DNA of 40,489 nt. Source: Eubacterium sp. TM05-53 (GTDB lineage: Bacteria; Bacillota_I; Bacilli_A; Erysipelotrichales; Erysipelotrichaceae). The position numbers were made by a program, and so were the translations under genes. The stretch lies in the NCBI RefSeq assembly GCF_003436425.1, contig NZ_QSPK01000016.1:1-40489 (forward strand), written 5' to 3'. This document shows, one piece after another, positions 1-6,802 of this stretch (position 1 is the stretch's first letter; every line of letters starts with the position of its first letter). The notes under the pieces are model-generated. The model was given only the letters and a program-made list of their open reading frames with translations. It did not search any database and was not told where the DNA came from.

Positions 1-978
1 TTCTATGACCGTGTATCTTTAAATACAACCAATGAATTCAAAAAAATCATTACTCAGCTCGCATGTGATTTTGTAAATACAAATATAGATGATCCAATTA
101 TTGACGCAGATTCTACCATGGTTACAACTTGTGGCAGCCAGGAAGCCAGCGCCTATATTCATCACTACCAGGAAAATGGATATCATCCACTCGTAATCAA
201 TGAATACCATTCTAAACTCTTACTTTCATCTTTGTTGAGAACTGGATCTGCTTATTCTTCCAATGGAATCATTGAAGAACTTGAACAGATACTTACACAA
301 TTGAACAATACCGGAAATATAAGATTCAGAGGCGACAGCGCCTTTTACAGAAGGGATTTGTTTAAATATCTGGAAAACAATCAGATTACGTATTATATAC
401 GAGTTAAGAATTTCAAGAAAAACATTAGAGAATCCGTAATGGATATGGTCATAAATCAGGTAGACTGGAATGATTTTGACTATACAGAACCTTATTATGG
501 AGAATATACGATTCAGATAAACAAGACAAAAAAGCGAAGAATTGTATACAAAGCCTTTCACTTAGAAAAAGGCGGAATGCTTCAGTTAGTACCTATGGTT
601 TATTGCATAATCACAAATGATTTTGAGAAAAGTCCCAAAGAAGCAATGGACTTTTATGAAGCAAGAGGAAACAGCGAAAACTTTACAAAAGAATTAAAAG
701 ATGATTTCAACGGTGGAATCCTTTCCCATAAAGAATTTGTAAAAAATGAAATGGATTTTTTGATTTCAAGTCTAGCCTACAATCTTTATCATGTATTCCA
801 ACAAACGATATTAGAAGAAAAAGATCAGACAATACGAATGAACACATATCGATTGAAATATCAGAAAATAGCAGTCAAAGTGATACAACACGCAAGACAG
901 ATAACGCTTAGTTTTAGCAGTGCCTACAAAAATAAAACTCAGTTTACTCAGTACTGGAATAAAGTGTTGCAGATTTAA
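1..978 (+). CDS. IS1380-family DDE transposase, 5' part missing (window edge)
   Basis: This is the catalytic and C-terminal part of a DDE transposase that would cut and join the ends of its own insertion sequence. The frame is open from base 1, so the gene is cut by the window edge and the ATG at 118 is internal. Visible motifs fit the IS1380 group: a first catalytic Asp in DADST just before residue 'MVTTCGSQE', a second in RGDSAF, and the Glu region YEARGNSENFTKELK followed by a hydrophobic helix (LISSLAYNLYHVFQ). The frame looks intact to its TAA stop at 976-978, so nothing visible disables it. A strong hairpin terminator follows about 85 bases later. Exact IS name not determinable from sequence reading alone. 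Confidence 0.85.
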   Translation, partial: FYDRVSLNTTNEFKKIITQLACDFVNTNIDDPIIDADSTMVTTCGSQEASAYIHHYQENGYHPLVINEYHSKLLLSSLLRTGSAYSSNGIIEELEQILTQLNNTGNIRFRGDSAFYRRDLFKYLENNQITYYIRVKNFKKNIRESVMDMVINQVDWNDFDYTEPYYGEYTIQINKTKKRRIVYKAFHLEKGGMLQLVPMVYCIITNDFEKSPKEAMDFYEARGNSENFTKELKDDFNGGILSHKEFVKNEMDFLISSLAYNLYHVFQQTILEEKDQTIRMNTYRLKYQKIAVKVIQHARQITLSFSSAYKNKTQFTQYWNKVLQI

Positions 979-1060
979 CGTTTTGAACCTATATTTTAAA
1001 AAATCAGCAATGTCTGATATCCTTTTATATACTCATTTCAAACCATTCGAAAACAAAATG

Positions 1061-1108
1061 AAAAAGATTAGCCGATTTGGATCCATCAACAAGGCTAATC
1101 TTCTTTTA
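1061..1108 (+). terminator. Rho-independent terminator after the transposase
   Basis: AAGATTAGCC at 1064-1073 pairs perfectly with GGCTAATCTT at 1093-1102, with a 19-base loop, followed by CTTTT and a T-rich stretch. It would stop transcription leaving the transposase gene, and so also isolates the zinc-ribbon remnant from upstream read-through. Confidence 0.75.
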
Positions 1109-1118
1109 TTATCTTTTC

Positions 1119-3490
1119 ATGAATAATTCAGGTGTTATAAGAAAAGGAGTAAATGACTTCCGAACAGTTTCCCCTCAACTCGCATTGGATACATCAGATG
1201 AATTGAATCCTGATATTGATTTAAATAAACTTGGAATAGGCTCAAAAACAAGAATCCATTGGAAATGTCATATATGTGGATTTGAATGGGATGCTCCTAT
1301 TCATGGACGTGCACATCCCTATAATGGTAATAACGGAATCGCTGCTTGTCCTGCCTGTGCTAAAGTCCGCAGAAAAGATGGATATGATGTTGATTATCCG
1401 GAACTAGTGCCTTTATATTCTCCAAATAATCCAATACCTTTAAACGAAGTACGAGGGGTAAAAGCAAAATTTTTATGGATTTGTCCAAAGCACGGTGAAT
1501 ATGAACAAAAACTTGGGCACATGATTCGTGCTTTAAAAAATGGTACTATAGGATGCCCATATTGTAATGGTTTTAAAGTCCGTCGTGAAGATAGTGCTGG
1601 AGCAAAAGCACCTGAACTAATCAAAGAGTGGGCCTCATCAAATGAATCAACCCTATATGAATATGCACCTAACTCCAAATATCTTGCTACTTGGTGTTGT
1701 CCTGACTGTGGAACAAAATGGAAAGCTCCTATCTATGTAAGAGTTCAAGGATATGGCAAATGTCCTACCTGTTATGGTAATAAGACATTTAAGGAACGAT
1801 ATCCTGAATTAGAAAAGTTTTATGCCAAAGATAACACGCTTCCTTATGAAGATGCTATTGTTTCTGATTATACTCCGAGAAACTGGATCTGTGAAAAAGG
1901 TCATGAATTCACGGCTTCATTTTACAAAATTCATGATCAAGGTTTTAGATGTCCTTATTGCGAAAATAAAAAAGCACTGAAAGGATACAATGACTTTGAA
2001 CATCTTTATCCTGTACTTGCACAAGATTATGACGAAGAAAAGAATGGCAACAAAGCCAGTGAAGTTGTTGTTTCTTACCGAAATGTTTACTTTAAGTGTA
2101 AGAACGGTCATTCATTTGTACGGCCTATTATACGACATGTCGAATTAAATGGACAATGTCCTATTTGCAGTGGAACTGTACTTAAAAAAGGTAGTAATGA
2201 TTTAGCAACGATTTATCCAGCGGTAATTTTATTCTGGGATTATGAAAAGAATGAAAAAGACCTGATCAAGTTTTAGCAACGCTTGACAATAGTTACCATT
2301 TTGTCTGTTCTAATGGTCATCATTTTAAATGCACATTACAAGAGCTCGTTGAAAATGATTTCCATTGTCCTGTCTGTGAAGGTAAACGTGTTGACCCAGA
2401 AAAAACTTCTCTTCAAGCTTTAAATCCAGAACTTGCTTCAGAATTTTCTGTAAATAATAAATCAACAGCAAGTCAGATTGCCTTTGATACAAGCAAAAAA
2501 GTATTATGGACATGCCCTACTTGTGGTGAAGATTATTTGTATCCTGTAAATGAACGTAAAATTGGCGATAATTCCTGTCCATATTGCAACCATACAAAAT
2601 TAAAATCAGGAGTTAATGATTTAACGATTACCAACCCACAACTTGCCAGTGAATTTTCGCCTAGAAATGACAAAAAGGCAAATGAAGTTGGTGAATGGCA
2701 GGTATATGAAGTATATTGGATTTGTTCAAAATGTGGTACTGAATATTACGCTAAAATACGAGATCGAAGTGTTGGAGATGCTTCTTGTCCTGTATGCGCT
2801 AATAAACGTGTTGAAAAAGGAATCAACGATTTAGCTACAACAGATCCAGATATTGCAGCATTGCTTTCTCCAAACAACGAACGTAAAGCAGATACGTTCA
2901 TGCGAAGCTCTTCGATGGGGGCTGAGTGGATTTGTCCTACCTGTGGAGGCGAATACTTTGGAGTTGTAAAAGATATGGTCAATGGCCTTGCTGAATGTCC
3001 TTATTGTAACAATCAAAGACCTTTAGCTGGATTCAACACGCTAAAAGCACTATATCCTGAGATTGCAGAAGAAATGAGCCCTGATAATGAAAAGGGTCCA
3101 GATGATGTATTGCCGACCAGTGCGTATTTTGCAGGGTGGACTTGTCCTACTTGTGGCTATAGGTACAAAGCTTCTGTACGAGATAGAGTTGCATCAGATG
3201 ATTTATGCCCAGCCTGTGCTAGTAAAAAAGCTCGTGCAGGTTTTAACAGTTTATTAGACATTTATCCTGAAGTGCAGGATGAGTGGGCTGAAAATGAAAA
3301 CACCTTGTTAGGCATCTTCCCAGATGAGATTCTGCCAACAAGTACTGCAAGAGTCTGGTGGGAATGTAAAGATTGTGGACGAAAATATTTACTCAGCGTC
3401 AACATGTGGGTAGAGAAACACATTCGTGGAATGACTTCCTGTACATACTGCAGCGGTCTGAGAATGCGTGAAACTCATGTCCTGCTGTAA
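1119..3490 (+). pseudogene. Tandem zinc-ribbon array protein, 5'-truncated and frameshifted
   Basis: Joined across one frameshift, this reads as about 790 residues made of eleven consecutive units of 63-80 residues. Each unit has the pattern G-x-N-D-L...P-x-(I/L)-A, a variable middle, W-x-C-x-x-C (or C-x-x-G-H), and a closing C-P-x-C. This is the probable zinc-ribbon / treble-clef family (Pfam 14311-like) found as arrays in Firmicutes accessory DNA; its biochemical role is not established. The first frame runs 1119-2276 and stops at TAG 2274. The reading continues without loss of the repeat in the -1 frame from about 2255 to TAA 3488, consistent with loss of one A from the A5 run at 2254-2258. 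No ribosome binding site precedes the ATG at 1119, and the first residues (SGVIRKG) match the tail of a preceding unit, so the 5' end was probably removed by the adjacent IS. No nuclease, helicase or membrane domain is visible. Confidence 0.8.
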
Positions 3491-3492
3491 AC

Positions 3493-3533
3493 AAAAAAAG
3501 AGTATGAATTCTAATTGAACTCATACTTTTTTT
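3493..3533 (+). terminator. Terminator after the zinc-ribbon array gene
   Basis: AGTATGA at 3501-3507 and TCATACT at 3521-3527 form a stem flanked by an A7 tract on the left and T8 on the right. It sits two bases after the TAA stop at 3488-3490 and looks functional in the + direction, supporting the view that the array was once a normally expressed gene. The A/T flanks could also allow termination in the reverse direction. Confidence 0.75.
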
Positions 3534-3535
3534 GT

Positions 3536-3700
3536 GGGTTTTGTACATTTTAACAAATTTTGCCTGAATTTTAAAATTAGGTTATCATGGGGGTTTTGTT
3601 CATTTTTTCCAAAATTCCCCATTTTTGTAAATTGGGTTTACATGGGGGTTTTGTCGTTTTTTTGTACAAAACGCCTAAAAAAATTTTTCAGTGAAGCAGG
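3536..3700. repeat. Three tandem diverged 55-bp direct repeats
   Basis: GGGTTTTGT recurs at 3536, 3591 and 3646, exactly 55 bases apart. The first two units are identical at about 39 of 55 positions when aligned without gaps and both end in CATGG. The third matches mainly at its start and its polypyrimidine stretch. The longer word CATGGGGGTTTTGT occurs at 3586-3599 and 3641-3654. Unit 2 also contains an inverted CCCCAT...ATGGGG pair flanked by CAAAA and TTTTG. The stretch holds no gene. Its function is unknown. Confidence 0.7.
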
Positions 3701-3723
3701 AAAAAGATGAGATCACTCTCATC
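3701..3723 (-). terminator. Terminator of the NlpC/P60-like hydrolase gene
   Basis: GATGAGA at 3706-3712 and TCTCATC at 3717-3723 form a tight hairpin. Read on the - strand it is followed by five U residues (A5 at 3701-3705). It begins four bases after the hydrolase stop codon. Confidence 0.7.
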
Positions 3724-3726
3724 TCA

Positions 3727-4596
3727 TTAACGATTTACATGAACATATCCAATAAATGGTTGGTTACATTCAACACTATAAATTGTTGTCTGATTTCCAT
3801 ACCATCCACCATGAACAGCTTGACCATTACCAATATATAATGCGACATGTCCTTGATAGACACAAATATCTCCTGGAACTGGATTATTTGTCAAAGGTCC
3901 TAGGCTTAAATAAGCTGCTGGTGCACCATGGAAATTAATTCCTACAGCAGCAAGTGAATTTGTCACTAACATTGTACAGTCTTGATATACACCAATCTGA
4001 GCTAATGCTGCATCGGCAATTCTTTGGTAGAAATTCTTTTCTACATTTACCGTAATATTTTTTTCACTTACATTTCCCGCTTTATCTTTCGCTTTAATGG
4101 ACGTTGTAACAGTTCCTGTATTTGTTGTATCTACATTTTCAGTCAAAGTCACAGTTCCTTCTTCATTTAATGAAACATAGCGATTGATATCAAATGCTTC
4201 ATTTTGTTCCACTGTAATTGTATCTTCACAAGTAATTACAGGCGCTGTTGTATCTTCTACCTTGACACTTACTTCAGCACTGTGCTTTTCATTTGTATTT
4301 TTGTTTTTCCCTTCAATAGAAACTGTTTGTTTACCAACCGTATCAATATCTAAATCTTTTACTTTTACCTTGTAGTTTTTTGATTCATATACAGATACAT
4401 TTTTTGTTTTCTTTTTAAACTTTACATTCGCATATTTTTTATGCAATTCTTTTGTAAATACAGACTGCATTGAATCTGCATTCTGATATTCAATTTTATA
4501 AGCTGGTGTGTTTTCTTTTGCTGCAACACTTGTAACACCTCCAAATGTAGATGTAGCAATCATCACACTCGCAAATACTTGCATTAATTTTTTCAT
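3727..4596 (-). CDS. Secreted NlpC/P60-like peptidoglycan hydrolase with Ig-like region
   Basis: Predicted exported cell-wall hydrolase of 289 residues that would cleave peptide cross-links in peptidoglycan. The N-terminus (MKKLMQVFAS...GVTSVAA) is a classic signal peptide with cleavage expected after residue 26 (VAA-KE). Residues about 50-185 are Lys-rich beta-sandwich-like sequence, including a typical bacterial Ig-like segment (TTAPVITCEDTITVEQ ... DKAGNVSEKNITV). The last 100 residues carry the catalytic domain: the nucleophile Cys in QDCTMLV, the His in GHVALYIGNG and a following AVHGG. The start at 4596 was chosen because GAGGAGG lies nine bases upstream; a longer in-frame ATG at 4614 overlaps that site. 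A TTGACA at 4655-4660 may be the -35 box, but no good -10 follows at the right distance. Substrate bond not determinable here. Confidence 0.8.
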   Translation of the reverse strand: MKKLMQVFASVMIATSTFGGVTSVAAKENTPAYKIEYQNADSMQSVFTKELHKKYANVKFKKKTKNVSVYESKNYKVKVKDLDIDTVGKQTVSIEGKNKNTNEKHSAEVSVKVEDTTAPVITCEDTITVEQNEAFDINRYVSLNEEGTVTLTENVDTTNTGTVTTSIKAKDKAGNVSEKNITVNVEKNFYQRIADAALAQIGVYQDCTMLVTNSLAAVGINFHGAPAAYLSLGPLTNNPVPGDICVYQGHVALYIGNGQAVHGGWYGNQTTIYSVECNQPFIGYVHVNR

Positions 4597-4752
4597 TGTT
4601 ATGGGCCTCCTCATTGCTCACACAATTAAAGAGGCTACACTATTTTCTCGTAAGTGTCAAAAGAATACCCGTATTTCCCACAATTTAACATATTAATTTG
4701 TTTAAATTTGCCATTATTAACAAGTCCGTCCCATTAATTTGCACTTTTTAGT

Positions 4753-4782
4753 GAAAAAAAGAACTACAAGATTTGTAGTTCT
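4753..4782 (-). terminator. Terminator of metK
   Basis: AGAACTACA at 4760-4768 pairs with TGTAGTTCT at 4774-4782 around a five-base loop. On the - strand a run of seven U follows. It sits just beyond the metK stop. Confidence 0.85.
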
Positions 4783-4788
4783 AAACAA

Positions 4789-5883
4789 TTAATATTCTAA
4801 TTTTTTAACCTTTTCCCAAGTAAATTGAGGATCACCAAAGTGTCCATAGCATGATGTTTTGTGGTAAACTGGCTTTCTTAAATCCAATTCGGAAATGATG
4901 TTTCCTACTTCAAAATTGAAGTTTTTCTTAACAATTTCCAATAATTTTTCATCATCAAATTTACCTGTTCCAAAAGTATCTACACATAAAGATACAGGTT
5001 GTGCTTTACCAATTGCATACGCAACTTCAACTTCACAACGACGAGCTAAACCATTCGCAACAATGTTTTTAGCTACATAACGAGAGTAGTAAGCAGCACT
5101 ACGGTCTACTTTCGTAGGGTCTTTACTAGAGAAGCATCCTCCTCCAATACGTCCACGCCCACCATATGTATCACATACGATTTTACGTCCTGTCGTTCCT
5201 GAATCTCCCCATGATCCACCTACAACGAAGCTTCCAGATGGGTTGATGAAGTATTTTGTGTTTTCATCTAAGTATTTTTCATCAATGCAAGGTTTAATCA
5301 CTTCATTCATGATCAATTCTTTAATTTCTTCTTGTGTAATATCTTTTGAATGTTGAGTTGAAACAACGATTGTATCAATACGTTTGATTTCATCATTTTC
5401 ATATTCTACAGATACCTGTGTTTTTCCATCTGGTTTTAATAAATCTGGATGAGCACGACGTACTTTTGTCAATTGACGAGCTAAAAGGTGTGCATAATAG
5501 ATAGTTAATGGCATATACTCATCATTTTCATCACATGCATAACCAAACATAATACCTTGGTCACCAGCACACACTTCATCACGGTTTACCGCATTGTGAA
5601 TTTCAGGACTTTGTTGGTTTACAACAGTATGTACATGATATTCTTCTGTATATCCAATACGTTTGATTTCATTCAATGCGATTGTTTCATAATCCAATTC
5701 TGCCTTTGTATTACATTCACCATAAATTAATACAAAATCATCTTTAATTGTACATTCAACAGCCATATTTGAATATGGGTCTTGAGCTAATGCAGCATCT
5801 ACGATTGCGTCGGCAATTTGGTCACAAATTTTATCTGGATGACCTTCAGTAACACTTTCACTTGTAAAAATATAATCTTTCAT
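4789..5883 (-). CDS. metK: S-adenosylmethionine synthetase MetK
   Basis: Makes S-adenosylmethionine from methionine and ATP in the cytosol. Family motifs are clear: GHPDKICDQIADAI near the N-terminus, CAGDQGIMFGYA for ATP binding, the glycine-rich GGRGRIGGGCFSSKDPTKVD loop, DRSAAYYSRY, and the C-terminal GHFGDPQFTWEK. At 364 residues it is shorter than the usual 380-400, but no motif is missing. The start at 5883 follows GAGGAGAC by a suitable distance; the upstream in-frame extension to 5922 would lie inside the attenuator hairpin and is rejected. Transcribed alone, between its own promoter, S-box leader and terminator. SAM made by the product is expected to switch the gene off through the leader. 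Confidence 0.97.
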   Translation of the reverse strand: MKDYIFTSESVTEGHPDKICDQIADAIVDAALAQDPYSNMAVECTIKDDFVLIYGECNTKAELDYETIALNEIKRIGYTEEYHVHTVVNQQSPEIHNAVNRDEVCAGDQGIMFGYACDENDEYMPLTIYYAHLLARQLTKVRRAHPDLLKPDGKTQVSVEYENDEIKRIDTIVVSTQHSKDITQEEIKELIMNEVIKPCIDEKYLDENTKYFINPSGSFVVGGSWGDSGTTGRKIVCDTYGGRGRIGGGCFSSKDPTKVDRSAAYYSRYVAKNIVANGLARRCEVEVAYAIGKAQPVSLCVDTFGTGKFDDEKLLEIVKKNFNFEVGNIISELDLRKPVYHKTSCYGHFGDPQFTWEKVKKLEY

Positions 5884-5910
5884 TTTGTCTCCTCTTCTCT
5901 TGCTTATCCA

Positions 5911-5939
5911 TAAAAAAAACATACTTTAAGAAGTATGTT
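5911..5939 (-). terminator. Attenuator hairpin in the metK leader
   Basis: AACATACTT at 5918-5926 pairs with AAGTATGTT at 5931-5939 around TAAG, and a U-rich run follows on the - strand (A8 at 5912-5919). It lies 28 bases before the metK start, too early to end a gene. TAAGAAGTAT at 5927-5936 can instead pair perfectly with ATACTTCTTA at 5950-5959, which contains part of the riboswitch P1 3' strand, so the terminator and antiterminator exclude each other. Confidence 0.85.
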
Positions 5940-5954
5940 ACAAATCTTTATACT

Positions 5955-6043
5955 TCTTATCGCTGTTAGCAGGACCACCTTAACATATTGTCAGGTTGGC
6001 GTGAAGTCAACGAGCTAACTCTCTACTTCAACTCTGGATAATT
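5955..6043 (-). promoter_or_regulatory. S-box (SAM-I type) riboswitch controlling metK
   Basis: On the - strand the leader opens with TTATC and closes with GATAA (P1, 6037-6041 with 5957-5961). Between them are AGAG, a P2-like pairing (TGAAGT with ACTTCA), CGCCAACC, a P3 hairpin (CCTGACA / TGTTAAGG), the conserved-looking AAGGTGGTCCTGC, and a tiny P4 (CTG-CTAA-CAG). These fit the SAM-I consensus, although the segment after AAGGTG is a few bases shorter than typical. Position before metK and the following attenuator support SAM-triggered premature termination. The class is assigned by eye; a covariance search would settle whether it is SAM-I or a SAM-I/IV variant. Confidence 0.85.
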
Positions 6044-6058
6044 TTTTTACGCATAAAG

Positions 6059-6087
6059 ATTAAAACATGAAACTACAAATAATGCAA
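6059..6087 (-). promoter_or_regulatory. Promoter of metK
   Basis: On the - strand TTGCAT (6082-6087), a 17-base spacer, then TTTAAT (6059-6064). Transcription would begin about 10-15 bases before P1 of the S-box leader. Confidence 0.65.
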
Positions 6088-6135
6088 GGAATTCATCACC
6101 ATTATTATACATATCTTCATTTATGTACTTCAAAA

Positions 6136-6165
6136 TACAAAAATGGCTAAATTATCTAGCCATTT
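6136..6165 (-). terminator. Terminator after the LUD-domain gene
   Basis: AAATGGCTA at 6141-6149 and TAGCCATTT at 6157-6165 form the stem; TTTTTG follows on the - strand. It closes the dnaE-LUD transcription unit just past the stop codon at 6170. Confidence 0.75.
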
Positions 6166-6169
6166 CATT

Positions 6170-6799
6170 CTAATATCCTAATACTTCATCCACTAAAATG
6201 ACATGAATACGATCAGGTTCCATACTGTTTCTTGTGATAACCAATTGGTCGCAAATGCAGCCTTGGGCTAAACAATTTGCACAACTACCTGTTAATTGAC
6301 AAGGTCTGTTTCCACTAAAACGTTGATTATTAATGGGTGCAGCCACATTTCTTAATCTAGAAATTGCACTGTCTAAATCTTTTGTCACCTTATTCATACC
6401 TACGATCATTATGACATGTCTAGGCCCAAAACATAAACATGACACACGATTACAATGCCCATCCATATTGACTAAAATTCCATCTTCTGTCATCGCATTG
6501 GTACTCATTAAATAGTAGTCTGCATAAAAACAATCTCTTTCCAACTTGTACTTTTCTTCGGCATCTTTTGCCTGATCTCGATCAATGACTTTGAAATTTC
6601 TTTTATAAAGCTCTTCCTTGATACCAATCTTATTTAAAGTATCTGAGCCTCCCCAGCCGACACTTGAGCCCGGCTTCATAATTTCAAATGCCAAATTCAA
6701 AGCTTCTTGTTTCGAATGCACATAATATCCATTCATATGTCTGTTTTTTAAGCCTTGAATCACTTTTTTAGACAATAAATCATTTCGTTTTGTGATCAT
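6170..6799 (-). CDS. LUD-domain protein (LutC-like family)
   Basis: A 209-residue protein of the LUD (lactate utilisation, formerly DUF162) family. The typical segments are present: the N-terminal helix with the lysine-rich start, SSVGWGGSDTLNKIG, the central MSTNAMTEDGILVNMDGHCNRVSCLCFGP, and VIMIVGMNKV. Near the C-terminus CQLTGSCANCLAQGCICDQ has five cysteines that may bind a metal or Fe-S cluster. In lut operons such proteins accompany Fe-S oxidoreductases for lactate oxidation, but no lutA or lutB lies nearby, so the substrate is unknown. It starts three bases after the dnaE stop and is probably co-transcribed with it. Confidence 0.8.
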   Translation of the reverse strand: MITKRNDLLSKKVIQGLKNRHMNGYYVHSKQEALNLAFEIMKPGSSVGWGGSDTLNKIGIKEELYKRNFKVIDRDQAKDAEEKYKLERDCFYADYYLMSTNAMTEDGILVNMDGHCNRVSCLCFGPRHVIMIVGMNKVTKDLDSAISRLRNVAAPINNQRFSGNRPCQLTGSCANCLAQGCICDQLVITRNSMEPDRIHVILVDEVLGY

Positions 6800-6802
6800 T
6801 TT

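Larger units (their letters stand above)
1..1108 (+). mobile_element. Right-hand part of an IS1380-type insertion sequence
   Basis: The left end lies outside the window. What remains is the 3' portion of a transposase gene and its downstream terminator hairpin. The right terminal inverted repeat could not be identified because the matching left end is absent. The element must stop before about 1128, where coding sequence of the neighbouring zinc-ribbon array begins in the middle of a repeat. Family assignment rests on the transposase alone. Confidence 0.7.

Noticed and set aside
226..561. Antisense open frame within the transposase
   Set aside because: It is a shadow of the transposase frame with no start signals or family motif.
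2537..3490. The second half of the zinc-ribbon array as an independent gene
   Set aside because: The same repeat continues upstream in this frame from 2255 with no start codon or ribosome site, so it is the continuation of one frameshifted gene; TTG 2537 falls inside a unit.
3536..3700. A CRISPR-like array
   Set aside because: The units abut without spacers, are diverged, number only three, and no cas gene is near.
5884..5922. A longer MetK N-terminus (start at 5922)
   Set aside because: The extension lies in the attenuator hairpin; the conserved protein start and ribosome site place the first codon at 5883.
5884..6060. A T-box leader before metK
   Set aside because: No T-box core sequence is seen, and the P1-P4 pairings and AAGGTGG...CCTGC fit the SAM class instead.
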